A stretch of 64,000 nt of DNA from Anagrus nilaparvatae (lineage: Eukaryota; Arthropoda; Insecta; Hymenoptera; Mymaridae), in assembly GCA_022575985.1 (NCBI GenBank), contig JAKSXM010000246.1, positions 12,418,001 through 12,482,000 on the forward strand. Reading direction: 5' to 3'. Each line of letters starts with the position of its first letter. Within the stretch, counting starts at the first letter, position 1. Below, in pieces: positions 46,827 to 58,617 of the stretch. The notes beneath the pieces were generated by a model. It saw only the letters and a program-made list of their open reading frames with translations, had not been told where the DNA came from and did no database searches. The position numbers and the translations under genes were made by a program.

Positions 46827-47977
46827 AATATGAGAAGTAAAAATTTTCAAAGCAAACGATACTTGCCTTTTGTAGAAGAAAATTTTACAAACATTTAGAT
46901 TTTTAAAAATCAAACTATGCTTTTCCACCAAGCTTTGCCTATTCACAATATACAAGCATTTACTAGTATTTAATAAATCACTGAAAATTTTTCAAGCACA
47001 TCCGAAGAAAACTAGTAACTAATACGTTTTTTATTTTAAAATATTATACGTGTCCTAATGACAGTGAGTAAGGTCATCGTTGCTTTGACCACGAACTTCA
47101 ACAACACAAATTAAACGATGAATATTTATTGTAAAAAAAGAAAATTATTCTTTAACTCATGAAAACACGAAATAGTAAAAAAAATGTAGAAAAAAAAATA
47201 TTTATAATTAACAATTGACTTCATGCCATTTTTCATTTAGTTGTAAAAAGAATAATTTGAAATAAAAAGGGCACGTGTAACAATGACTTTTATAGTGAAT
47301 CATTTTTTACATTAAAAATAAATATAATCTCAAAATTTTTCTTTTCAGTTTTGCAAATAGATCAGAAGGTATTAATTTCTATTTGCAAATTTTTTCTAGT
47401 CTCAAAACTGATTAATTAGCAATTTGAATCATAAAAATTTGGTCAAAAATTGACGCTGATTTCAGCAAAACAAAAAACTTTACCCTTTTGATTTTAACCC
47501 TCTATATTGACGATTTTTTGGCGGATTTTCGCGATTCAAAGTTCTTTTTAGGCAGATTAATCAGCACAATTCATATGTTAAATAAAAATTGCCATTTTTT
47601 TAAAAATTTGCAAGTTTATTTCTTCTTTCTCATAACAGATGTTGACTCTGAAAGCATGAAAAACCAAATTAAGAAGACAGAAATACGAAAAATATTATTT
47701 TTCTTAATTAACAATAGCAAAGACGCCATAAATATTCATTAATAGGGATTAAAACAGTGTAAAACAATAGAACAATAGAATGCACCTGCCTAGCTTTTAG
47801 AATCGTTATTACTCCAAAATAGATAATTCGCTACATTAACAAAATATATTTTTTTCATCTACGAACGATATAGCTATCATTTAAAAAAAAAAATGAAGTA
47901 AATCCGACCAGTGATTGCTGAGATGAAGGTCCTCTTTTCCGAAGCCCATAGAATATTTGCAAATTGAAATATTAGCT

Positions 47978-48361
47978 TGCAACGTTAGCTTTTATCCTAT
48001 GTATTTATCAATCTCAGGTTTTTTTAGGGTTTTCACAAATCACAAAGCACACTTCATGCAACACATTTTATTTTTTTAAATACAATTATGCAGTTATAAC
48101 TTTTTTTTACTTAATATGCACATTATAATAATCACTTTTTCATAAGATTATTTTTTATTAATTTATTATTATATTTAATTATATATTATCTTCTTTATTT
48201 ATAATTTTAAAACATTTTTAGAGTAAATTTTTTTAGTTTGTTTTGATTTTTTTCGGGTTAGGTTAGTTTTTTTTGCCTCAGCATCAATGCTGATGCGAGT
48301 TTTTGATGAAAAAATCATTCGCAACTATGCCGCGAGATGGTGGCCCGTAGACCCTTTCGTA
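47978..48361 (+). repeat. 384-bp direct repeat, copy 2
   Basis: Second copy of 46443-46826. The intervening 46827-47977 holds no recognisable gene. Confidence 0.8.
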
Positions 48362-49379
48362 CATATTTCTTCAATTTTTTAACCTCCGTAAAGCAAAATT
48401 TTTTATCACTAATTTATTCACCGTAATAACAATTTTAAGCCTAAAATGACAAATTTTCAAATTGCTGCATAAAACTTTTAAATTGTGTCTTTTAAATATT
48501 TTAAATAAGAAATCTTGCTTAAAGTGAGAGTCTTTTCCACAATGAGTTGTTTTCAAAATAGGATAATTTAAAATTAATCTATTTTGGAAATGGCTAGTAA
48601 AACACATATTTAAAATATTTTGGAAAACATAAGGTCAGTGCGTAATTTTTTGTACCAAATAGTTTATTATTTTTATCAAAAATTTTTCTTTGGTCAATAA
48701 TTTAAAAATTGGTATTTTTTTTTAATTTTTATAAAAAAAATCTACTCCAACGAGATGTTTTTTGGTACAACTGCATGGTGGCTACATAGTACTGTCCGTT
48801 TGGAAATGATTGATTTAGCTTACAACTTTTTCAAAAATGTTCAGAAAACATTGGGGTAAAAAATATCTTGTATTAAATTGTTGCTTCTACTCCTATACGG
48901 AAGTTTATGATTCTAGGTCAAAAGGATTGGGTTTTATGGCCAAAAAAACGTGAAAAAACGTTGAAAAAAAAACTTTTTTTCATGGTCAACTTCATGAGGT
49001 TAACTTTGGCACTAAAAATTGTTATTTTTTGACCAAATTTTAACCACATATTCTTTAAGTCTTGAACTTTACAGTAGCGTTGGTTTAAAAAAAAAACTAT
49101 TTTAAATATTATTTATAATAATTTGAAGTTAAAATGCCCAATTCTGTTGTAATTGTCCTATCGTAATAATTTTTTAGGCATGATCACCCTATGTATGCAA
49201 TACATAGATGAAATCGTGCCTTATAAGTTTGTCAGGTCAAAAAACGGAAAAGTTTCTAAATTGCCTAATTCGTGGAGAAATTTGGTCCCCAGGTCATTCC
49301 GATGCCTCTAAATGTTTATATTGCCTTGGTGTGTGTAGGGATGTATGTTCGAGAAAGTGTATCCTCAAGATCTCAGAAC
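48362..49379. other. Spacer
   Basis: AT-rich. A short trace of the foldback-family core occurs near 48430. No gene recognised. Confidence 0.45.
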
Positions 49380-49880
49380 ATACTCGATTAATCAAAAATC
49401 CCTTAGACCACATTTTTTGAAATCAGATCTAGTTGCAGGGTTTTCAATTTCAAGTGATTTCATCAAGTCCTTGCAGAGAAATGTCCAAAAAACTGGTTTA
49501 AAATACCTAAGAATGAATTAAAAATAGTAGATTTCTGGAACAACTCGATGAATAAAAAATCCCTTAGACCAAATTTTTTTAAATCAGATCTAGTTTCATG
49601 GTTTTCAATTTCAAGTGATTTCATCGAGTCCTTGCAGAGAAATGTCCAAAAAACTAATTTCCGTTACCCAAAAATGAACTAAAAATAGTAAATTTCTGGA
49701 ACAACTCGATGAATAAAAAATCCCTTAGACCAAATTTTTTAAAATCAGATCTAGTTTCATGGATTTCAATTTCAAGTGATTTCATCAAATCCTTGCAGAT
49801 AAATGTACAACTGATTTCCGATAATACCTAAAAATTAACTAAACTAGGTAATTATCTAGAACAACTCGATGAATAAAAAA
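49380..49880. repeat. 160-bp tandem repeat, three copies
   Basis: Units anchored on 'ATCAGATCTAGTT' at about 49423, 49583 and 49743; each contains 'AGTGATTTCATC' and 'CCTTGCAGA'. A diverged inverted relative is at 6630-6740. Confidence 0.8.
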
Positions 49881-50537
49881 GAAGCTTGGTTCAAAGCTTG
49901 TTTTACAGCATCTAGTTGTGCCTTCTCCAACTCAGCTAAGCTTCATTCTGATGTTGTCAGCTAATCACAAAAACACTGATTCCTGGTGCCAAAAAATAAA
50001 CTTAAAAACCCTAAAAAAAAAAAAAAGCAAATATCAGTAACAACTAGAGAAATAAAAATAAAATTTAGTACATATACACACTTAAAATATTACTTGAAAG
50101 GATATATTAACAAATGTATTTGGAGACATCATTTTAATCATATCACTTGTATAATATGTATTGCCATAAACATAATTCTAATTCTGAAAAATAAAAACAA
50201 AGAAATTACGTTCTTTACATAAATTAAAAAAAAATATTAAAACTTTTTATACTTATCTGAATCAAACTTTTGTTTATTTAACTATATCCACTAAAGAATT
50301 TAAAATAAACCTGAAAAAAATAATAACAAATTTGTAAACACCAGCCCTTAACCTAGCAGTCGACTAGCAGAAAGTCTTCTAGTTTAAATTTAAGCGCGTA
50401 ATTTAAAACAACTTTTTAAACTTTTTTTACTATTTTTTTAAAAACGTGGATAAAAATAATAAATAATCTTATATAAATTTGTAAATTTATATAATTTTTT
50501 TAATTATTATTTTTATGCAAAATTTTTAAAAAGATGA
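49881..50537. other. AT-rich spacer
   Basis: No gene or element end recognised. The short open frame around 50000-50220 is Lys/Ile-rich and composition-driven. Confidence 0.45.
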
Positions 50538-51035
50538 TATAGAGTGATTCTTAGTGAATTCAGCAAAAGTTTCCAGGTCGGGTCGCTGAAACTGGCTAAA
50601 AACTTTTTTTTGCTAATTACCTATCCAAAATGGACTATGTCCTCAAATTTTAGCCCTTAATATTGAAAACTAAGCCCAGGGCGAATTTTTGAAAAAAAAG
50701 ACGTTTTTATCTTTCCTCAGCCACCCATTCTTCTTTTATGTGCCATTCCTTCTGGAAATCATTAAAAATAATGAAAAAAGAGGTACTATAGTAAAATTTC
50801 CTCAGGAATCCAGTCATGCCAGTAGTTTTTGAAAATTCCTACACGGGGAGCCAGAAAACGGATAAATTCACAGGGTATATTACGGAAACTACAGAAAAAT
50901 TGTATATCCGAATTTTTTATTCAGCTTCTCAGGAAAAGCGTGTTTTTATATATATTTTCGGATGCCATATCAACCTAGATGCGATCGAACTTCCTAGACC
51001 CTAAAATAACCGAAAAATCGTGAATTTTCCTCAAT

Positions 51036-51900
51036 TTTTCTCATTTTTTAGCAGTTTTTTTGAATTTTCCCGCTCTAAATGACTCCCAACGATTTAAACA
51101 AGGTAAGATTCGGATTCCCAGGGAAATTTCATATATTTTCTTTATTTAAATCCTTTTTAGGCTTCGATGTAAACGAGCTCACACCAAATGCCTTAAATAC
51201 AAAATTTTGATTTTTATCGTTTTTTAGCAGTTTTTTTGAATTTTCCCGCTCTTAATGACTCCGAACGATTTAAACAAAGTGAGATTCGGATTCCCGGGGA
51301 AATTTTACATATTTTCTTTATTTAAATCATTTTTAGGCTTCGATGTAAACGAGCTCACACCAAATGCTTTAAATACAAAATTTTGATTTTTATCGTTTTT
51401 TAGCAGTTTTTTTGAATTTTCCCGCTGTAAATGATACCGAACGATTTAAACAAGGTGAGATTCAGATTCGCAGGGAAATTTTACATATTTTATTTATTTA
51501 AATCATTTTTAGGCTTCGATGTAAACGAGCTCACACCAAATGCCTTAAATACAAAATTTTGATTTTTATCGTTTTTTAGCAATTTTTTTGAATTTTTCCG
51601 CTCTAAATCACTCCGAACAATTTAAACAAGGTGAGATTCAGATTCCCAGGGAAATTTTACATATTTTCTTAATTAAAATAATTTTTAGGCTTTGATGTAA
51701 ACGAGCTCACACCAAATGCCTTAAATACAAAATTTTGATTTTTATCGTTTTTTAGCAGTATTTTTGAATTTTTCCGTACTACATGACCCTGTATGATTTA
51801 ATTAATGTCAAATTCGGGTTTCCAGTAAAATTTTAAACTTTTTCTATACTTTAATAATTTTTTGGCTTTAGTGTAAAAGAGTTCATAGAAAATTCTATAC
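51036..51900. repeat. 176-bp tandem array (left arm)
   Basis: Units recur at the word CGAGCTCACACCAAATGC near 51174, 51350, 51527 and 51703, with a diverged fifth ending near 51900. Each also contains CCCGCTCTAAATGA and a GATTCGGATTCCC.GG word. Confidence 0.85.
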
Positions 51901-52149
51901 ATTTAAATTCTTTTTTAGCTCTATATTGGTCACTAGGTAGAATTCGGAGTTACATTCTATAAAATATAGCTATTCTTTAGAGAAAAAAAATTTTTTAAAT
52001 AATAATTAATGAATTACATATTTTAATAATCTTTAAAAGAATGAGTTTTTTAATAAAGAGAAAATTATTCTATTAAAAAAATTTTTATTGATATTTATAT
52101 AATATTTAGCTTACAATAATGTATTCAGAAAATATTTTTATAATTTAGA

Positions 52150-53047
52150 TAATTTATTCACAAATAGAATCCAAATTCTTTAGATATTGAGTGTATTTGG
52201 AATGAGTATGCCCTAATTTTATTTTTATTTTATCATCTTCATTTGTAGCCGATACATTGTATAAAATTTCATTAAAGCCTACTTTAACACGGGTCTCAGT
52301 ATCAGGCCATTTGTAGATATTTTTTTAAAAACTTTGTAATACAGATATTTTAGCTATTAATTCATCTTCAATTATATCTGTAATAAAACCTACCGCCCAA
52401 GTTTTTGAGATTACGAAAGAGACATAAGTATTTGCTGACCATTTATAAGCTATTTTTTTCAACAAATTAAATCTTAAGGAATAACTTTCATCTGAACTTA
52501 AATATTTACAGCCAATTATTGTATTTGATAATGGAGTAAAGTCGTGATAATTTCGTGTTCCTAGAATGGTATGCGCCATTGATGATGTTGTGTCACGTTC
52601 CAGGCTTAACTACTCTCTGCTTATTATTATTGTTTTTATTGTAGGTAAATGATGTTCACAAAATTCATGAATGCGGCTTACATTCATTATTTGATTATCA
52701 AATTCACGACGTAAACTTTCTTTGCTTGTATCTCTTTTTATCGTACCTCCAATGATATCACAAGTTGATTTACCGTGAGAAGTTGCAAAAAATATCCACT
52801 TAGCATCAATACCAAAATTCTTTTTATGTTGACATAAATTGTATAGGTTGGAACAATTTTTGTATTGTCCAGGACAACCATCGCTAGCATACTCAATTTT
52901 CTTAATTTGAGGCATATTTTCTTTTATGTACCTTACAATATATTTTTGAAAAACCTGAACTGCTACTACGTCATGTTTACAATTTACGTAGCTTATTGTT
53001 TTAATGAAAAATATGAATACAATAAAAATGTTTTTAATGTAACTCAT
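52150..53047 (-). pseudogene. Transposase-like protein, N-terminally truncated and frameshifted
   Basis: Three minus-strand pieces read as one protein: 53047-52610 with YASDGCPGQYKNCSNL, WIFFATSHGKSTCD and IGGTIKR; 52579-52325 (CKYLSSDES ... WAVGFITD); and, after a frameshift in an A/T run near 52325, WPDTETRVKVGF to TAA near 52152. From memory, this SDG..QYKN / FFATSHGK.xCD / GGT.KR set with a WxVG..TD..WP tail marks a transposon-encoded protein family common in arthropods and cnidarians. I cannot name the superfamily. The Asp of SDG may be catalytic. The N-terminal half is missing and the frame is broken at least twice, so it is not functional. Confidence 0.6.
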
Positions 53048-53269
53048 TTATTTAATAATAAATCTTGTAAACATTGACGATTGCCACGCCACATAGCTTT
53101 AAATTTTTTATATACAATGTTTATTATTTTTAGCGCTAAATTTAAATTATTTAAAATTTTTTTCGGAAATAAGATTATTAGTAATTTACATCTTTAATAA
53201 TATAATATTTATTAAGTTGTTATTATATACGATATAATAAATCTTATTAGGAACCTTAAACAGATAAAG

Positions 53270-53650
53270 TACACACAAAACTGCTAAAAAACGATAAAAA
53301 TCAAAATTTTGTATTTAAGGCATTTGGTGTGAGCTCGTTTACATCAAAGCCTAAAAATGATTTAAATAAAGAAAATATGTAAAATTTCCCTGGGAATCCG
53401 AATCTCACTTTGTTTAAATCGTTCGGAGTCATTTAGAGCGGGAAAATTCAAAAAAACTGCTAAAAAACGATAAAAATCAAAATTTTGTATTTAAGGCATT
53501 TGGTGTGAGCTCGTTTACATCGAAGCCTAAGAAGGATTTAAATAAAGAAAATATATGAAATTTCTCTGGGAATCCGAATCTTACCTTGTTTAAATCGTTC
53601 GGAGTCATTTAGAGCGGGAAAATTCAAAAAAACTGCTAAAAAATGAGAAA
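53270..53650. repeat. 176-bp tandem array (right arm, inverted)
   Basis: About 2.2 units of the left-arm repeat in reverse complement (GGTGTGAGCTCGTTTACAT at about 53328 and 53505). Confidence 0.85.
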
Positions 53651-54439
53651 AATTGAGGAAAATTCACGATTTTTCGGTTATTTTAGGGTCTAGGAAGGTC
53701 GATCGCATCTAGGTTGATATGGCATCCGAAAATATATATAAAAACACGCTTTTCCTGAGAAGCTGAATAAAAAATTCGGATATACAATTTTTCTGTAGTT
53801 TCCGTAATATACCCTGTGAATTTATCGATTTTCTGGCTCCCCGTGTAGGAATTTTCAAAAACTAATGGCATGACTGGATTCCTGAGGAAATTTTACTATA
53901 GTACCTCTTTTTTCATTATTTTTAATGATTTCCAGAAGGAATGGCACATAAAAGAAGAATGGGTGGCTGAGGAAAGATGAAAACGTCTTTTTTTTTCAAA
54001 AATTCGCCCTGGGCTTAGTTTTCAATATTAAGGGCTAAAATTTGGGGACATAGTCCATTTTGGATAGGTAATTGGCAAAAAAAAGTTTTTAGCCGGTTTC
54101 AGCGACCCGACCTGGAACCTTTTGCTGAATTCACTAAGAATCACTCTATAGCAAGTTCTATTAAATTAAGTACTCAAATTTAAACTAACACTTGTTTTTC
54201 AGCAGTATTGACTTTTAATTACCTTACAATAAGCATACATTGCTGTTAACAAATTTGTTATTATCTTTTCTCAGATAAAAATTAATATATTAAGGCACAC
54301 AGGTAGAATTTGATTTAGGTAATTAAAAAAATGTTGATATATTATTTTTAAAGAATATGGGAAATTAAAATTAAATTTGAGTGAAAGAAAAATTTTCGAA
54401 TAATTATTTATAAATACTTTGAATAACATGTTAATAATA

Positions 54440-54570
54440 AATAATAGTTTTAAATTTATGAGAATGTGGATCCCATCAAGGTTATTAAAGAGAAAATGCT
54501 CAATAAATATGTGATCGTGCCTGAAATAAAAAAGCCTTAGCTTTTTTATAATTCTTTGCGATTTTTTTTT
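54440..54570. repeat. Inverted partner of 39360-39640
   Basis: Shares the reverse complement of the 'GATGGGATCCACATTCTCAT' word and adjacent sequence. Confidence 0.55.
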
Positions 54571-54754
54571 ATTCGATAGATAATTACATTTAGGTTATAA
54601 TTCTAAAATAGCATGGTTGTGGGGGTCCTCGTTTGATAGTGACTTAAAAAAAATTATAACCGGTTTGTGTAACTACACAACCAACAAGCATGGAACATGT
54701 TTACTCATAACAATAATAAATCCAAAAACCGAAATTACAATAAATCCTGAAATA

Positions 54755-55290
54755 TAAATTATGCTAAGTCCATAAACTTAAAGTATTCTAAGTTTTTGCT
54801 GTTATCGAGGCCTGACTCCCACTTCAAATTATTGTAAGTCCCGAAATCGAAAATATTCTAAGTCCATTTCACCCCCCCCCCTAAAAGCGTTATTTTTTCA
54901 CCCATTTTTTACTAAAACCAGTAAGTCCATAAACCCGTGTTATTCTAAGTCTCTAAGCCCAGATTTTTTGAAGTCCCTATATTGAAACTATTCTAAGTCT
55001 CATTTGACCCCCCCCCCCTTAAATCAGACAAAGTTGAACCCCACCAACCCTTAAGTTTCAAGTTTTAAAGTATCTCCCACACTTTCCATGTTAAAAAATC
55101 CCCGATTCATGTCTTCAAGTAAAAATAAAGCCTTTTATGAAAATTGACTTTTCACCCCGTTTTACCCTAATTTTCCACCCCTAGATAAAGTTTTATGATT
55201 TTTTATGGTCATTTTTGAAATCAGCAAACTCAAAAACCTTCCAATAAAGTTTTTTAAGGAAAAATATAGCCATTTATGAAATTTGGTAAA
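54755..55290. repeat. C-tract minisatellite followed by 140-bp repeat unit
   Basis: 54755-54905 repeats the leader and C-tracts of 1-250. 55080-55290 is about 1.5 units of the 19342-19960 family. The same order of the two repeat types occurs at 38490-39340, so they may belong to one larger repeat. Confidence 0.65.
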
Positions 55291-55910
55291 TATTATGAAG
55301 GTAAATATTATGTTTGAAAGTGTCTAAGGAGGAAGCAAGGTGGATATGTTCAGGGAGGGTGTTCCAAAAGTTTAGCATATATACTAGCAAAGAACTATTA
55401 TGTTCTTTAATACTAGAGAGGAATTGTTGTATTGGGGGCTTTTGGAGGTAGGGATTGAAAGATGGGGTCGTAAGTGAAGGCGAAGCACAGAGGGAAATAA
55501 AAGCTCAAAAGGGAACAAAAATCGGCTTCAGCACAAATTTTAATGATTAATAAAACTAAAACATGGAATTATAAGATATTCGTATGCTTGAAACGATGCG
55601 ATACCGGTTTTTTTTTTAAATCGTAAAAAATTTTTTTAGTTAGCTGAAGTCAGAAAAAAAAAATTTTTTTAAGAAAATTGACTTTAAAATAATTAACAGT
55701 TTAAATGTTAAATTTATGTAAAAAACATTTGTTGGTGACTTTTATGCATGAAAATATAATAAAAAAGCCATAATTAATTCTAAAATTTTATTATACATGC
55801 ATACGAGTACTATTGAATGTGTGTTAGTGAATGCATGTAAAATTTTAAACAAAATTTAAAAAAAACAGAATTAAACTAATTTTTATGCTTGTGTAACTAT
55901 TTTAAAGTAC

Positions 55911-56639
55911 TTAAGGTACCGGATCACATATTTATTTAATTTCTCAGCCTCTTTATTAGTTATAAATTTAAAATTTTTTTTATGCATTAATGAGATATTT
56001 ATATACATGAAAAAAAAAATTTTTTTTAATTTTTATAATTAGTTATATTTATAGAGGGCGCCAAAGTACAGGTGCTGAAAATACATTCGATCCATTGCGG
56101 ATAGTTAATAAGTAAGCGGATAGTAAGCGGATAGTTGATAAGTAATGCGGATAATAAATAAGATAGATTCTTAATAAGTGATGGGTCTCACAGGGCAATC
56201 CACCTAAAATAGAAAAAAAACCAAAAAAATAGAAAAATGGTAAAGCCGGAAAAAAAAAATTGTAAAAATGGACGTTTTTTTACCCTGTTAAGATTGGTAA
56301 AGACATATTTAAATTAATTTTTTTATAATTTTATGGTAGATTGCCCTGTAATATGCTTTAATAAAGAGAACGCACTTAAGTTTTTGAAAATCTGCCCATC
56401 CAATCCGGAGATTAACTATCCGCAGATTGAAAAAAGGTAGTTTCGAGATAATCGCGTTTGAAATTTTTTTTTTGTATTATTTCTTAAGTATTTCGAACAT
56501 TTAGAGTCGTGTAACATCGTTATAAAGCAGAATTTTGCCTAAATATTTTAGGAGAGAATTTTTCATGGTATAAAGAGTTAGAAAAAATATTAAAAAAATT
56601 TTGAGTTTTTAAAAAATCCAATGTGATCCGGTACCTTAA
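55911..56639. mobile_element. Nested foldback with TTAA edges
   Basis: TTAAGGTACCGGATCACAT at the left is mirrored as ATGTGATCCGGTACCTTAA at the right. Inner parts are also complementary (GCGGATAGTTAAT / ATTAACTATCCGC). Non-coding. Confidence 0.75.
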
Positions 56640-57065
56640 ATAAGGTATTTAAGTGTTACTTGAATATATATTGGTCTTGCAATATATGTTTGAGCATAAC
56701 TTTGTGTGAGTATGTGTGTGTGAATGTCCATAATCATATTATTGTTACTTTTTTTAACTTCAAGAAAATAGTATTTTAAATATTAACGTGGTAAAGTACA
56801 TAGATGATTAAACTTGAATGTATGAGTATTTATATGAATTTTGAGCAAAAGTATGTATGTGTGCATATGTATATAAAATTTGAGCAAAAGTGTGTATATA
56901 AGTGTGTAATATTTAAAATACTATTTTCTTGAAGTTAAAAAAAGTAATGATAATATGATTATGGACATTCACACACACATACTCACACAAAAGTTATGTT
57001 GTGTATATTAAACATATATTGCAAGACCAATTCAAGTAACCCTTAAATACTTTATTTAAGTACTT
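56640..57065. repeat. Palindrome with TG/CA microsatellites
   Basis: Left half includes AATATATATTGGTCTTGC and TGTGTGTG. The right half is the complement, ending near 57065; the centre is near 56850. It adjoins the TTAA foldback inside the same host element. Confidence 0.7.
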
Positions 57066-58062
57066 TAAAAAAGTTACACACGTATAAAAATTAGTTTAAT
57101 TCTGATTTTTTTAAATTTTGTTTAAAATTTTACATGTATTCTCTAACACACATTCAATAGTACTCGTATGCATGTATAATAAAATTTTAGAATTATTTAT
57201 GGCTTTTTTATCATATTTTAATGCATAAAAGTCACCAACAAATGTTTTTTACCTAAATTTTACATTTAAACTGTTAAATATTAAAGTCAATTTTCTTTAA
57301 AAAAAAATTTTTTTTTTCTGACTTCAGCTACCTAAAAATATTTTTTACGATTATTTTTTTAAAAAAACCGGTATCGCATCGTTTCAAGCATACGAATATC
57401 TTATAATTCCATGTTTTAGTTTTATTTTTCATTAAAATTTGTGCTGAAGCCGATTTTTGTTCCTTTTTGAGCTTTTATTTCCCTCTGTGCGAAGGTCTCT
57501 TGCAGGGATTTAGATGTTAATATTTTCCTTCAGGTATGAGGGTAGCTGAGTGTTTATGACATTGTATATATGAACTGCGCATAAGTATTTTTGGCGTAGA
57601 CTGATGTTTAGCCAACCTAATTTCTTTCTAGCAGGGGAGGTCCTAATGGAGGTCCTAATGGAGAATTTAAGATCAGATACATACCTGACTGCGGCATTTT
57701 GGAGTTTTTGAAGCCAATCATATTGATACCTTGGAAGCTTGCCCACTGGGAAAGCGCCATAGTCGAAGAGGGGGAAAATTAGGGAAGTGACTAAGCGTCT
57801 AAGGAGCAAAGGGGAGAAGAAGAAACTCTATTAAAAGCCTTTGAAAGGTCCAACATTAATAAGATGGTGAGGTATCCATCATGATAACCTCTGCAGATAT
57901 CGTCAACGAGGGTGGTTAATAAGGCTTGAGTGCTATGAATTTTTTGGAAGCCAGATTGGAAACAGTCGAGGATTTTATGTTGGGCTAAATATTGTGAAAG
58001 TTGATTATGTAAGATTTTCTCAAAAATTTGCCTAAAAATTAATTCGTGGAAAGGCTAGTGGC

Positions 58063-58617
58063 TTACTGAACAAAAATTCCGATTGTGGCAGCCAAATTAT
58101 TATTATTTTTCATAAACGTTTGCAAAAGTCTTGAAACGTAAAGAAAATTTAAAAAAATTGAGATTAACTCATTTAAAACGCGAGTCCCATCATTTAATGG
58201 CAAATTGTTACCAGCTAAAAAATTTTTTCTTTTATCTTCTAACAAACCAAAATCAACATGACATTTTTGAAGATGAGTTTTCAAACTTTTAGTATTATGT
58301 CCAGTAATCTTAAATCCAATTTTAAATTCAACTTTATTATTTTTACAACAGGTCAAACAAAATTCATATTTGATATTTTCAATATACATAATTTTATAAT
58401 AACTGGCATAAAAATTCTGCCTTCGGGAGAAGATATTTCTGGTAAAAATTTTTAAAAAATTTACAAGGCAAACGAGGCGAGGCGAGAACGAGGTTTTGAA
58501 AATTTGAATCTCGGTCTCGCCTCGGTTTAACGAGGTCTTAAAATTTTCAATCTCGCCTCGTTCTCGCCTCGTATCGAACGAGGTTGCCTCGGTACCTCGT
58601 AACAGATCTAGTTCCAT
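58063..58617 (-). pseudogene. BED-type zinc-finger fragment, second copy
   Basis: The same BED-like block (CLTC ... HLQKCH) as 14948-15163, here within a 184-residue frame that reads through the CGAGG cluster (58475-58605) and is therefore partly artefactual. No transposase core. Confidence 0.5.

Larger units (their letters stand above)
45260..47340. mobile_element. Foldback remnant with internal inserts
   Basis: 45322-45478 is the reverse complement of 47139-47290 with mismatches, and similarity extends outward on both sides. Between the arms lie two further inverted repeats and the first 384-bp repeat. No coding. Confidence 0.55.
50538..54150. mobile_element. Large foldback transposon with tandem arrays and a transposase-like remnant
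   Basis: Ends TATAGAGTGATTCTTAGTG and mirrored CACTAAGAATCACTCTATA, with about 500-bp arms (50538-51036 and 53640-54150). Inside each arm lies a tandem array of one roughly 176-bp unit in opposite orientation, with about 4.7 units on the left and 2.2 on the right. The centre carries a minus-strand coding remnant (52150-53047). TA or TATA at the edges is the likely target site. An identical 62-residue frame occurs in both arms only because they are mirror copies. Confidence 0.8.
55481..57494. mobile_element. Foldback element with 5-bp target duplication CGAAG
   Basis: Element 55486-57489 starts CACAGAGGGAAATAAAAGCT and ends with its complement. CGAAG is duplicated at 55481-55485 and 57490-57494. 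Outer arms span roughly 55486-55910 and 57066-57489. A 5-bp duplication with CAC-starting ends suggests Transib-like mobilisation (inference). No transposase. Confidence 0.8.
55300..58030 (-). mobile_element. LINE fragment, family A copy 2, split by a foldback element
   Basis: Minus strand. 58030-57830 and 57809-57510 match the family at 13005-14760. The latter reads as an RT C-terminal domain (LLRRLVTSLIFPLFDYG ... SLRQKYLCAVHIYN). Its continuation, beyond the inserted element, is 55480-55310 (FWNTLPEHIHLASSLDTFKHNI). No intact ORF. Confidence 0.8.

Noticed and set aside
47488..47742. 84-aa plus-strand frame
   Set aside because: Lies between transposon repeats, with low-complexity composition and no domain or splice context.
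49380..49880. Possible CRISPR-like array
   Set aside because: Units are contiguous 160-bp tandem repeats without unique spacers, in a eukaryotic context.
50816..51004. 62-aa frame conserved with 53683-53871
   Set aside because: The two are the same sequence in mirrored arms of one foldback element, so conservation reflects the inverted repeat, not selection on protein.
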